A DNA stretch of 64,000 nt from Actinomycetota bacterium (GTDB taxonomy: Bacteria > Actinomycetota > Humimicrobiia > Hakubellales > JAMDDV01). Of this stretch, positions 26,373 through 34,665 are shown in pieces. The stretch lies in NCBI GenBank assembly GCA_023488455.1, contig JAMDDV010000025.1, positions 1-64,000 of the forward strand, in the 5' to 3' direction. Each line of letters opens with the position of its first letter. The first letter of the stretch is position 1. The notes beneath the pieces were generated by a model that was not told where the DNA came from, did no database searches, and was given only the letters and a program-made list of their open reading frames with translations. Position numbers and translations under genes: made by a program.

Positions 26373-26433
26373 TTTGCCCCCCTTCGGGGATATCATTTAA
26401 TATCCCTGTAGGGAAAAAACGAAAGGGGGCAAA
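26373..26433 (+). promoter_or_regulatory. Stem-loop sequestering the transposase ribosome-binding site
   Basis: TTTGCCCCC (26373-26381) pairs with GGGGGCAAA (26425-26433), continued after one mismatch by TTCG/CGAA; inside it GGGATAT (26387-26393) pairs with ATATCCC (26400-26406). The AAAGGGGG Shine-Dalgarno site lies in the 3' arm, two bases before the transposase ATG, so translation from read-through transcripts should be blocked. Part of this DNA could also encode the guide (bridge/seek) RNA known from IS110 elements. Confidence 0.6.
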
Positions 26434-26434
26434 G

Positions 26435-27487
26435 ATGATCTATATGGGAATAGATTTGCACAAACGCTATCTATTTTCAACTGTTATCGATGAGGATGGA
26501 AAGGAGGTTGAAAGAGCAAGGGTAGGTAATAAGAAGAGCTCAATCCTTGCATACATCAGTGAGATGAAGAAGATCGATGAGGAGATATCGGTGGTAGTTG
26601 AGGCGACATCGAACTGCTCTAAGCTATACGATGAGTTAGAGGATCTTGTAGATGATATCTGCATTGCAAATCCACTTAAGACAAAGGCAATAGCATCAGC
26701 GCGGATAAAGACAGACAAGATAGATTCAAGGACGCTAGCTCTTCTACTTCGATCTGACCTCATCCCTAAGGCCCACATGCCCGATAAGGCCACGAGGGAG
26801 ATGCGGGAGCTAGCCAGATATCATGTAGCCCTAACTAAGGTCATGACTTCTCTTAAGAACAGGGTGCATGCCATACTGGATAAATATGAGATAGAGAGCC
26901 AAATACTTTTATCTGCTAGCGACATCTTTGGAAAGCTCGGCGTATCTGAGCTTAGATCCACAGAGCTTAGCCCAAATCACAGAAAAGCGCTAAATGGATA
27001 CTTAAATATAATCCTAGCAATAAAAAGCGAGCTCTCTGATCTCAAAAAAAAGATAAAGATGACAGCTGAGGCCGATGAGGTCTGCAGTCGTCTTAGGTCA
27101 ATTCCAGGCATAGGCGATCTATTGTCTGTTCTAATTAGATATGAGATAGATGAGGTAGATAGGTTTCCATCACCTGCCAAACTTGCCTCATATGCCGGCA
27201 TAATCCCATCGACATATCAGAGCGCAGATAAGCTACGCCATGGTAGGATAACAAAACAGGGCAATTCGCTTTTAAGGTGGGCACTGATTGAGGCGACACA
27301 GGTCGCAATAGTGCACTCAGCATACTTTAGAAACTACTATGAGCGTATCAAGAGTAGGATTGGCGCAAAACCAGCAATAGTGTCAACTGCAAGAAGGCTT
27401 TTAGAGATCGTCTATAGTGTATGGAAACATAAAAGGGATTACTATGAGGTGAATAGGATTAAAGATTTGGCGGTCGCCCTCACTTAA
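26435..27487 (+). CDS. IS110-family transposase (DEDD recombinase)
   Basis: 350 residues, intact. The N-terminal RuvC-like domain has the DEDD set: Asp7 (MGIDLHK), Glu56 (VVVEATSN), Asp94 and Asp97 (KTDKIDSRT). The C-terminal Transposase_20 region has the helix-hairpin-helix-like LRSIPGIGDLLSVLIRYEI and FPSPAKLASYAGIIPST...HGRITKQGNSLLRWALIEA, which includes the catalytic Ser region. Enzymes of this family move DNA through RNA-guided recombination. No frameshift is visible, so the element may be active. Confidence 0.92.
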   Translation: MIYMGIDLHKRYLFSTVIDEDGKEVERARVGNKKSSILAYISEMKKIDEEISVVVEATSNCSKLYDELEDLVDDICIANPLKTKAIASARIKTDKIDSRTLALLLRSDLIPKAHMPDKATREMRELARYHVALTKVMTSLKNRVHAILDKYEIESQILLSASDIFGKLGVSELRSTELSPNHRKALNGYLNIILAIKSELSDLKKKIKMTAEADEVCSRLRSIPGIGDLLSVLIRYEIDEVDRFPSPAKLASYAGIIPSTYQSADKLRHGRITKQGNSLLRWALIEATQVAIVHSAYFRNYYERIKSRIGAKPAIVSTARRLLEIVYSVWKHKRDYYEVNRIKDLAVALT

Positions 27488-27540
27488 TCTTAGCCATAAT
27501 GGGCTCTTAATTTAATTAGGGGACCGCCAATCCAATTGGC
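27467..27540 (+). repeat. Competing hairpins at the downstream end of the IS
   Basis: TTGGCGGTC (27467-27475) plus CCCT pairs with AGGG plus GACCGCCAA (27518-27530); the 5' arm lies in the last codons of the transposase. The 3' arm also takes part in a second hairpin, GCCAAT/ATTGGC (27526-27540). No T-tract follows, so this is not a standard terminator. It may mark the right end of the element or structured RNA. Confidence 0.5.
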
Positions 27541-27696
27541 AATATGCGCTTAAGCTAAAGAGCTGGCGCGAATAGGTAAATGATTTTGATTGATAAATAT
27601 TTAGATAATAAAATGGAGAGATTAAAGAAAAAAATAATAAGCTAAAGACGCAAATTTTTCATAGGTAGATATAATGTAATCAACGAGGTGATTGGT

Positions 27697-28266
27697 TTGG
27701 AGCAAATGGTGGAAGTAATATGGCACGCAAGAGCAGGCCAGGGTGCGGTAACTGCATCGAAGTATTTGGCGGAATCGGCTATGGATGAAGGATTTTACAT
27801 CCAGGCTTTTCCTGAATATGGTGCGGAGAGGAGAGGCGCACCGGTAAAATCGTTCACCCGCATTAGCGATAAACCGGTAAGGGTTCACAGCCAGATATAC
27901 AATCCAAATGTTGTCTTGATACTGGATCCCTCCCTTGTGGGTATGAGTAAAATTACCGATGGTTTGCAAAAGGGCGGCAAGATCATCGTTAATACCACGA
28001 AATCGCCTAAAGAAATAGCAAATAAGCTGGGCATCTCAGATGAATTTGAGGTTCATACGCTGGATGCCACCGGAATTGCCAATGAGACCATTGGAAGACC
28101 ACTTCCGAATATGCCCATGCTTGCTGCTTTTATAAAAGTGACAGGTCTGCTAAACATGGAAAAAGTGATGGAAAGGACGAAGAAGGAGCTCTCAAAGAGG
28201 TTTAATGAAAAAGTTGTTAATGGCAATCTTGAAGCAATAAGACGTGGTTATGAGGAGGTTAACTGA
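27697..28266 (+). CDS. porG: Pyruvate/2-oxoacid:ferredoxin oxidoreductase, gamma subunit
   Basis: 189 residues from TTG 27697, six bases after GAGGTG; GTG 27688 lies inside that site. The family pattern is clear: VIWHARAGQGAVTASKYLAESAMDEGFYIQAFPEYGAERRGAPVKSFTRI. It is the first of four genes in the order gamma-delta-alpha-beta, the arrangement of pyruvate:ferredoxin oxidoreductase in many anaerobes. The complex converts pyruvate and CoA to acetyl-CoA, CO2 and reduced ferredoxin. Confidence 0.92.
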   Translation: MEQMVEVIWHARAGQGAVTASKYLAESAMDEGFYIQAFPEYGAERRGAPVKSFTRISDKPVRVHSQIYNPNVVLILDPSLVGMSKITDGLQKGGKIIVNTTKSPKEIANKLGISDEFEVHTLDATGIANETIGRPLPNMPMLAAFIKVTGLLNMEKVMERTKKELSKRFNEKVVNGNLEAIRRGYEEVN

Positions 28267-28574
28267 TGCCAATGTTCGATGTTAAGACGAAGCATGGTTG
28301 GAAGGATATACCGATAGGTGGTGTGATCCCGGAGGGGGGCACTGCCACTAAATATAGAACAGGTGAATGGAGAACCGAGCGGCCAGTATGGGATAAGGAC
28401 AAATGTTCGCACTGCATGCTCTGTTTTATCTTTTGTCCTGACAGTTCGATAGAAGTACGAGACGAAAAGATGGTTGGGATCGATTACGAGCATTGCAAAG
28501 GCTGCGGTATATGTGTGAAAGAGTGCCCCAGAGCAGCCATCTGCATGGAGACTGATCCCAAATATACTGAATAG
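28266..28574 (+). CDS. porD: Pyruvate/2-oxoacid:ferredoxin oxidoreductase, delta (2[4Fe-4S]) subunit
   Basis: 102 residues with two full ferredoxin motifs: C47, C50, C53, C57 and C77, C80, C83, C87 (CSHCMLCFIFCP and CKGCGICVKECP). It channels electrons from the catalytic subunits to free ferredoxin. The start ATG follows GAGGAGGT and overlaps the last base of porG. Confidence 0.94.
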   Translation: MPMFDVKTKHGWKDIPIGGVIPEGGTATKYRTGEWRTERPVWDKDKCSHCMLCFIFCPDSSIEVRDEKMVGIDYEHCKGCGICVKECPRAAICMETDPKYTE

Positions 28575-28586
28575 ACTGGAGAAGAA

Positions 28587-29768
28587 ATGGGTAAGAAATT
28601 TGCACAGACAGGAACTACTGCTGTTGCTCTTGCGATGAAGCAGATTAATCCAGACGTGGTTGCAGCATATCCCATCACGCCGCAGACTGCCATTGTTCAG
28701 GACTTCGCATCGTTTGTGGCAAATGGCGAAGTAGACACTGAACTCATAACAGTTGAGAGCGAACATTCTGCCATGAGCGCCTGTGTTGGTGCGTCAGCAG
28801 CAGGAGTCAGGGTCATGACTGCGACATCAGCTAACGGCCTTGCACTTATGTGGGAGGTCCTTTACATAGCATCGGGCCTGCGCCTCCCGATAGTCATGGT
28901 CGATGTTAATAGAGCCCTGAGCGGGCCGATTAATATTCACTGCGATCACAGCGATAGCATGGGTGCGCGTGACAGTGGTTGGATGCAGATATTCTCGGAG
29001 ACGTCGCAGGATATTTATGATAACGTGATTCAGGCGGTGAGAATTGCCGAGCATAATGACGTGATGCTGCCTGTCATGGTGATGATGGACGGCTTTATAA
29101 TCAGCCACGGGATAGAGATTTTTGAAATACTCGAGGATGATCAGGTCAAGAAGTTCATAGGTGAGTACAAACCGCAGTATGCTTTACTGAACACGGGAAA
29201 ACCGGTGACCATGGGAGCCTTTGATCTTTTCGATTACTACTTTGAGCACAAGCGTCAGCAGGCAGAAGGCATGGAAAACGCAAGGCAGGTGATAGTTGAG
29301 GTCTCAAAGAAGTATTCGGATCTCTCGGGCAGGAAACAGGAGCTCTATAGGGGTTACTATCTTGATGATGCAGAGATAGCTGTCGTTGCGCTGGGTTCCT
29401 CCGCAGGCACTATCAGGGATGTCATCGATGAGATGAGGGCGCAGGGACATAAAGTTGGTCTTATGAGCCCGCGGATTTACAGGCCATTTCCAAATGTGGA
29501 CTATGCTGAAGCGCTTAAGAATAAGTCAGTCGTAGGCGTCCTCGACAGGTCAGATTCGTTTGGCGGAAACGGAGGGCCTCTATATACTGAACTGCGGTCG
29601 GCGCTTTATGAGTACGACAGGCGACCAAAAATGATAGACAAAATATATGGTCTTGGTGGACGCGACTTCAAGACTGAGGACGCACGTTCCTATTTGGAGG
29701 AGCTAATGGAGATAGCGAACGGCAAAAAGCAGTACAGCGCGATTTCTTATTTAGGTGTAAGGGAGTAG
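28587..29768 (+). CDS. porA: Pyruvate/2-oxoacid:ferredoxin oxidoreductase, alpha subunit
   Basis: 393 residues. It has the N-terminal GTTAVALAMKQINPDVVAAYPITPQTAIVQ, the ESEHSAMSACVGASAAGVRVMTATSANGLALMWE segment contacting thiamine diphosphate, and a C-terminal transketolase-C-like domain (IAVVALGSSAGTIRDVIDEM; VGVLDRSDSFGGNGGPLYTEL). The length fits stand-alone PorA. It works with the beta subunit encoded directly downstream. Confidence 0.93.
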   Translation: MGKKFAQTGTTAVALAMKQINPDVVAAYPITPQTAIVQDFASFVANGEVDTELITVESEHSAMSACVGASAAGVRVMTATSANGLALMWEVLYIASGLRLPIVMVDVNRALSGPINIHCDHSDSMGARDSGWMQIFSETSQDIYDNVIQAVRIAEHNDVMLPVMVMMDGFIISHGIEIFEILEDDQVKKFIGEYKPQYALLNTGKPVTMGAFDLFDYYFEHKRQQAEGMENARQVIVEVSKKYSDLSGRKQELYRGYYLDDAEIAVVALGSSAGTIRDVIDEMRAQGHKVGLMSPRIYRPFPNVDYAEALKNKSVVGVLDRSDSFGGNGGPLYTELRSALYEYDRRPKMIDKIYGLGGRDFKTEDARSYLEELMEIANGKKQYSAISYLGVRE

Positions 29769-29778
29769 GGTGGTGTAG

Positions 29779-30699
29779 ATGGCAACGTTAAAAGAGTTGA
29801 CAAAGAAGGAAGCAAGGTTCACCTGCGGACACAGGATGTGTCCAGGGTGCGGTGCACCCATAATTTTCAGACAGATACTGCTTGCGGTGGATGAGCCTGT
29901 AGTGGTTGGTGTGGCGACGGGTTGTCTTGAAGTATCCACTACCATTTTCCCATTCACTTCCTGGAATATACCCTATTTACACAATGCATTCGAAAACGCT
30001 GCATCAACCGTCAGCGGAATTGAGACAGCCTACAGAGCGTTTGTTAAAAAAGGAAAGATCAAGGATAAAATCCACTTTATGGCTGTTGGTGGTGATGGAG
30101 CGTCATATGATATAGGGTTTCAGATGATATCGGGAGCGTTTGAGCGGGGACATGATATGGTTTACGTCTGTTATGACAACGGTGCCTATATGAATACCGG
30201 CATACAGCGTTCAAGCGCCACCCCGTACTGCGCAGATACGACAACCAGCCCCGTCGGGAGTATTATCCCGGGTAAGGTCCAAAAGAAGAAAGATCTGACA
30301 AAGATATTTGCAGCACATAATATCCCGTATGTAGCTCAGGCAAGTCCATCTCACTGGAAGGATCTGATGGATAAAGCAAAAAAAGCGTTTGATGCTGAAG
30401 GACCAGCTTTCTTAAACGTAATCTCCCCTTGCCCGCTGGGTTGGAGATTTGACCAGAGCGAGAGTGTTGCACTTGCCAAGGAGGCCGTGATGAGCTGTTT
30501 CTGGCCGCTTTACGAGGTCGAAAACGGAAAGTACAGGATAACTTACAGACCAAAAGAGAAGACACCTGTTGTGGATTGGTTGAAGAAACAGGGAAGATTT
30601 GCCCATCTGTTCAAGCCCGGAAATGAGCATCTGCTGGAAGCGATACAGACCCAGGTCAATGTGGAATGGGAGCAGCTCCAGAAGTTAACTGAACTGTAG
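29779..30699 (+). CDS. porB: Pyruvate/2-oxoacid:ferredoxin oxidoreductase, beta subunit
   Basis: 306 residues. The thiamine diphosphate and cluster-binding motifs are present: CGHRMCPGCGAPIIFRQIL, GVATGCLEVSTT, MAVGGDGASYDIGFQMISGAFERGHDMVYVCYDNGAYMNTGIQRS, and a late conserved Cys region (NVISPCPLGW). This completes the four-subunit enzyme. The next gene (aspartate kinase) is 60 bases away, so a new transcript may begin there. Confidence 0.93.
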   Translation: MATLKELTKKEARFTCGHRMCPGCGAPIIFRQILLAVDEPVVVGVATGCLEVSTTIFPFTSWNIPYLHNAFENAASTVSGIETAYRAFVKKGKIKDKIHFMAVGGDGASYDIGFQMISGAFERGHDMVYVCYDNGAYMNTGIQRSSATPYCADTTTSPVGSIIPGKVQKKKDLTKIFAAHNIPYVAQASPSHWKDLMDKAKKAFDAEGPAFLNVISPCPLGWRFDQSESVALAKEAVMSCFWPLYEVENGKYRITYRPKEKTPVVDWLKKQGRFAHLFKPGNEHLLEAIQTQVNVEWEQLQKLTEL

Positions 30700-30759
30700 C
30701 TTGAACATGGGTGTCTTAATTGTTAATATAGCTTCTTAAAATTTGAACAGGATCTCAAC

Positions 30760-32010
30760 ATGTCAACAGTCGTTCAAAAGTTTGGTGGTACTTCTGTCGC
30801 TGCTGAGGAAAATATAGTAAACGTTGCCAAAAAGGTGATCAAAACGAAGTCTTACGGCAAAGATGTCGTCGTCGTGGTCTCTGCTATGGGCAAGACGACA
30901 AATACGCTTCTTGAAATGGCGCACAGGATTAACCCCAACCCACATAAGAGAGAGCTTGACATGCTGGCATCAACTGGGGAGCAAGCGAGCATTGCGCTCC
31001 TGACGATGGCCATTCAGGCTCAGGGATATGATGCTATATCCTTTACCGGAAATCAGGTTGGTATTTTGACCGATAATGCTTATACAAAAGCAAAGATAAT
31101 AGATATCAAAAAGGACAGGATCCTTAAAGAGCTCTCGAATGGCAAGATAGTCGTTGTCGCTGGTTTTCAGGGTGTGACGGAGGACGGTGAAATAACCACC
31201 CTTGGTCGTGGCGGTTCAGATACCACCGCAGTTGCTCTGGCTGCAGCTCTGAAGGCGGAGTACTGTGAAATTTTTACCGATGTTGATGGAATATTCACGG
31301 CGGATCCAAATGTCGTGCCTGAAGCTAGGAAACTGCACGTGGTTTCCTATGAAGAGATGCTGGAGATGTCATCTTCTGGGGCAAAAGTGCTTCAGCTTCG
31401 TTCTGTAGAGTTCGGCAGGATGTATAAGGTCTTAATTCACGTGCGTTCAAGTTTTAACGAGGAGCAGGGCACGTGGATTATAGAGGAGGACGAAAGAATG
31501 GAGAAAGCGATCATCAGTGGTGTTACATATGATAAAAACCAGGCAAAAGTGACAATTTATGGGCTTCCGGATGTCCCGGGGATCGCTGCTAAGGTTTTTC
31601 AAGCTCTTGCCGATGCCAATATAAACGTGGACATGATAATTCAAAATGTGAGCAAGGGCGAACGCTCTGACATATCTTTCACGGTGGATAAGGAGGATTT
31701 AAACCAGACTTTAGAAGTCATGGACAAAGTTAAAAATGATCTCGGCGCTACATTGGTTGACTTTGATAATGATATTGCAAAGGTGTCGCTTGTAGGCGCT
31801 GGCATGCGGACAAATCCTGGCGTCGCAGCTTCGATGTTCACGGCTCTTGCAGAGAGCAACATTAACATCGAGATGATAAGCACTTCGCCGATAAAGATTT
31901 CCTGCGTTATCCGTAAGGATGAAGTCGAGAGGGCAATTAAATCAATTCACAGAAAATTTGAGCTGCATAAGGATATGCGCTCTGATGAACACGTTCAGAG
32001 GGTGAAATAA
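30760..32010 (+). CDS. lysC: Aspartate kinase
   Basis: 416 residues. It opens with VVQKFGGTSVAAEENIVNVAKKV, then VVSAMGKTTNTLL and FTDVDGIFTADPNVVPEA, the kinase signatures. Two ACT domains follow (GLPDVPGIAAKVFQALADANINVDMIIQN and GMRTNPGVAASMFTALAESNINIEMIST), so end-product feedback by lysine and/or threonine is likely. It phosphorylates L-aspartate in the first step of Lys/Thr/Met synthesis. The next gene makes the second enzyme. ATG 30760 follows AGGATCTC. Confidence 0.95.
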   Translation: MSTVVQKFGGTSVAAEENIVNVAKKVIKTKSYGKDVVVVVSAMGKTTNTLLEMAHRINPNPHKRELDMLASTGEQASIALLTMAIQAQGYDAISFTGNQVGILTDNAYTKAKIIDIKKDRILKELSNGKIVVVAGFQGVTEDGEITTLGRGGSDTTAVALAAALKAEYCEIFTDVDGIFTADPNVVPEARKLHVVSYEEMLEMSSSGAKVLQLRSVEFGRMYKVLIHVRSSFNEEQGTWIIEEDERMEKAIISGVTYDKNQAKVTIYGLPDVPGIAAKVFQALADANINVDMIIQNVSKGERSDISFTVDKEDLNQTLEVMDKVKNDLGATLVDFDNDIAKVSLVGAGMRTNPGVAASMFTALAESNINIEMISTSPIKISCVIRKDEVERAIKSIHRKFELHKDMRSDEHVQRVK

Positions 32011-32013
32011 TAT

Positions 32014-33021
32014 ATGAGGGAATTTATGCTCGCTATCGCTGGTGCGACCGGGGCAGTAGGCGAGAAGATGGCTCAGGTGCTTCAAGAGAGGAATATAAGG
32101 CCCACGAAGATCAAAATGCTGGCATCAATCCGTTCAGCAGGGAAGATTAAAAAATTCTATGACCAGGATGTAATCGTAGAGCTTCTGGATGAGGATTCGT
32201 TTAAAGGGATCGATTTTGCGCTGTTTTCCGCAGGGAGCGGTGTATCAAAGCAGTTCTCACCAATAGCAGTGAAAAGCGGTGCGGTCGTGATTGATAACAG
32301 CAGCGCATTTCGGATGGACGATGGCGTTCCCCTGGTGGTGCCAGAAGTGAACGCAGAAGATGCCTTCAAGCACAAAGGCATAATTGCAAATCCGAACTGC
32401 TCGACCATCCAGATGGTATTGGTATTGAAACCGATTCATGATGCTTTTGGGATAAAAAGGGTGGTCGTCTCCACCTACCAGTCTGTTTCGGGAACGGGCT
32501 GGAAGGCCATACTGGAGCTTCGTTCCCAGGTGGAAAAAATAATGAAAAATGAACCTTTAGATCCACCAAAGGTTTATCCACGGCAGATTGCATTTAACGT
32601 GCTCCCACAGATCGAAGGGTTTCTTGAGAACGGCTATACCAGGGAAGAGATGAAGATGGTGAACGAGACCAGGAAGATCATGCGTGTACCCGATATGCGC
32701 ATAACTGCAACCACTGCCAGGGTTCCCGTGTATTTTTCGCATTCTGAGAGTGTTAATCTTGAGCTTGAAAGACATGTCTCTCCAAAGGAGATAGCAGAGG
32801 TACTCAAGTCTGCTCCAGGAGTGAAAGTTATGGATGATTTCGCGAACAATAGGTATCCGACCAATCTTGATGCAACCGAGACGGATTTAAGTTACGTCGG
32901 GCGCATCAGACAGGATTTCTCGATAGAAAACGGCATCAATCTCTGGATCGTATCCGATAATTTGAGAAAGGGCGCAGCGACCAACGCAGTTCAGATCCTG
33001 GAACTTTTTTTAAAGGATTAG
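32014..33021 (+). CDS. asd: Aspartate-semialdehyde dehydrogenase
   Basis: 335 residues. The N-terminal NADP-binding motif is GATGAVGEKMAQVL, and the catalytic cysteine is Cys129 in NPNCSTIQM. The closing part (VPVYFSHSESVNLELERHVSPKEI; WIVSDNLRKGAATNAVQI) is typical. It reduces aspartyl phosphate to aspartate semialdehyde. It begins three bases after lysC, so the two are one transcript. Confidence 0.95.
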   Translation: MREFMLAIAGATGAVGEKMAQVLQERNIRPTKIKMLASIRSAGKIKKFYDQDVIVELLDEDSFKGIDFALFSAGSGVSKQFSPIAVKSGAVVIDNSSAFRMDDGVPLVVPEVNAEDAFKHKGIIANPNCSTIQMVLVLKPIHDAFGIKRVVVSTYQSVSGTGWKAILELRSQVEKIMKNEPLDPPKVYPRQIAFNVLPQIEGFLENGYTREEMKMVNETRKIMRVPDMRITATTARVPVYFSHSESVNLELERHVSPKEIAEVLKSAPGVKVMDDFANNRYPTNLDATETDLSYVGRIRQDFSIENGINLWIVSDNLRKGAATNAVQILELFLKD

Positions 33022-33029
33022 CTGGAAAA

Positions 33030-33509
33030 GTGCAGATATATATCGCGGTCATAGGTGGAGCTTTTTGTCCAAAAGATGTGGAACAAGAGGCCTATGAGGT
33101 TGGATGTGAAATTGCAAGGCGGGGGGCCTGGCTTATATGCGGAGGTCTGAGCGGAGTGATGAATGAAGCTGCGAAGGGAGCAAAGGATGCTGGTGGTTTT
33201 AGCATTGGAATTCTTCCCTCTGAGGACAGGACAGGAGCAAGTCCTCATCTTGATGTCAGCATTCCCACTGGAATTGGCTTTGCGAGAAATCTCATCGTTA
33301 TATTATCTGCGGATGCCGTAATTGCCATAGATGGCGAGAGCGGCACACTCTCGGAGATCGGATACGCGCTTCGCTATAATAAGCCCGTGATTGGATTGCA
33401 CACATGGAACCTAACCTCTTATTCGGGAAGGTGTGCAGATATCATCATGGCGGATAATCCCAAACAGGCTGTTGATCTTGCCATTAAAGCTGTGAGGGGT
33501 CACTCTTGA
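33030..33509 (+). CDS. TIGR00725-type Rossmann-fold protein (LOG-related)
   Basis: 159 residues from GTG 33030. It has the nucleotide-binding core of the MoCo carrier/LOG-like superfamily: VIGGAFCPKDVEQEAYEVGCEIARRGAWLICGGLSGVMNEAAKGA, IPTGIGFARNLIVILSADAVIAIDGESGTLSEIGYALRYNKPVIGL. The GGLSGVM and GESGTLSEI loops correspond to the PGGxGTxxE motif of lysine-decarboxylase-like LOG enzymes, but the exact LOG signature is missing. Biochemical role unknown. It overlaps the next gene by four bases in a dense run that continues to 39471. Confidence 0.75.
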   Translation: MQIYIAVIGGAFCPKDVEQEAYEVGCEIARRGAWLICGGLSGVMNEAAKGAKDAGGFSIGILPSEDRTGASPHLDVSIPTGIGFARNLIVILSADAVIAIDGESGTLSEIGYALRYNKPVIGLHTWNLTSYSGRCADIIMADNPKQAVDLAIKAVRGHS

Positions 33510-34663
33510 GAAAGGTCTCAATTGTAAAATGCGATGGTTACGAATTCAGCCCTCTTGACTCTGCGATAAGAAAAGCAGTTGAACTGGCAGTTGGAAGCGA
33601 TTTGGGAATAAAGCCAGGTGATAAAGTTTTGATCAAACCCAATATGCTGTGCAGGGCAACTCCAGATAAAGCAATAACCACTCATCCCGAATTTGTTAGA
33701 TCCGTTATACGGCTTGTTCGCGAGCATGGCGGTGATCCCGTTGTTGGGGATAGCCCGGGGATCTTGCAGCCAAGACAGCTAAATGCAATATGGGAGCAAT
33801 CGGGGATAAGGAATGTATGCGATGAAGAAGCTGCGAAACTTGTGAGTTTTGAAGCTGAATACGGCGAAGTTGATATTGGCAGTGGAAAGCTGCTTAAAAA
33901 GATACCGATATCAAAAGAGGTTCTGGATTCCGATTACATCATCACCTTGCCGAAGCTGAAGACGCACGGATTTATGTTCTTTACGGGCGGGATCAAAATA
34001 ATATTTGGCTGCGTGCCAGGTCATAATAAGTTTATCTTTCACATTAAGTTGGAGACGAGGGAAAACTTTGCCAATATGCTCATTGATCTGTACAGCGCCA
34101 TAAAGCCAAACTTCGTTATCTTGGATTCAATCCTGGCAATGGAGGGCAATGGACCATCAAATGGTGATCCTAGACATCTCGGATTGATTTTTGCGAGCCG
34201 TGACTCATTAGCGCTGGACGTGGTCGCCTCAAGTGCTGTTGGATATGATCCTTGGGAGGTCTTTACTAATAGGGCTGCCATGGAGCGTGGTCTGATTAGT
34301 AATATGAATGAGATAGAGGTGGTCGGAGAGTCTTTAGATGATATTAAAGTTGACGATTTCAAGAAACCGATATCACGTGAGGTCAATCAGTCAGTTCCTA
34401 GGTTTTTATGGTATTTTATGCGCAATATAGCCAGCCCAAAGCCTGTGGTCATACATGATGTTTGTGAAGGTTGCAGCGCCTGTCTGAATAGCTGTCCTGC
34501 GAAGGCGATGTACAGTAAGGATAGTAAGATTTACATAGATTATGATAAGTGCATTCGCTGCTATTGCTGCGATGAGGTATGCCTATACGGATCAATTGAA
34601 CTCAAACCGCATCCACTTACGAAACCGTTTCTTTCCCGGAAAAATAAAAAAGAAGTGATCTAA
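33506..34663 (+). CDS. DUF362 protein with C-terminal 2[4Fe-4S] ferredoxin domain
   Basis: 385 residues. TTG 33506 overlaps the preceding stop (TTGA) and follows GAGGGGT. Residues 1-300 are DUF362 (GDKVLIKPNMLCRATPDKAITTHPEFVRSVIRLVREHGGDPVVGDSPG; ITLPKLKTHGFMFFTGGIKIIFGCVPG). The last 80 residues hold CEGCSACLNSCPAKAM and CIRCYCCDEVCLYGSI, ligands for two [4Fe-4S] clusters. Such proteins are common in anaerobes and are presumed electron carriers or iron-sulfur enzymes of unknown reaction. Confidence 0.85.
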   Translation: MRKVSIVKCDGYEFSPLDSAIRKAVELAVGSDLGIKPGDKVLIKPNMLCRATPDKAITTHPEFVRSVIRLVREHGGDPVVGDSPGILQPRQLNAIWEQSGIRNVCDEEAAKLVSFEAEYGEVDIGSGKLLKKIPISKEVLDSDYIITLPKLKTHGFMFFTGGIKIIFGCVPGHNKFIFHIKLETRENFANMLIDLYSAIKPNFVILDSILAMEGNGPSNGDPRHLGLIFASRDSLALDVVASSAVGYDPWEVFTNRAAMERGLISNMNEIEVVGESLDDIKVDDFKKPISREVNQSVPRFLWYFMRNIASPKPVVIHDVCEGCSACLNSCPAKAMYSKDSKIYIDYDKCIRCYCCDEVCLYGSIELKPHPLTKPFLSRKNKKEVI

Positions 34664-34665
34664 CC

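Larger units (their letters stand above)
26373..27540 (+). mobile_element. IS110-family insertion sequence (boundaries approximate)
   Basis: The unit consists of a transposase gene with a strong stem-loop in front (26373-26433) and a second set of hairpins overlapping and following its end (27467-27540). IS110 elements have no typical terminal repeats, so exact ends and target duplication cannot be read; the limits given are those of the structured DNA. It sits between recR and the porGDAB operon in the same direction. Confidence 0.7.
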
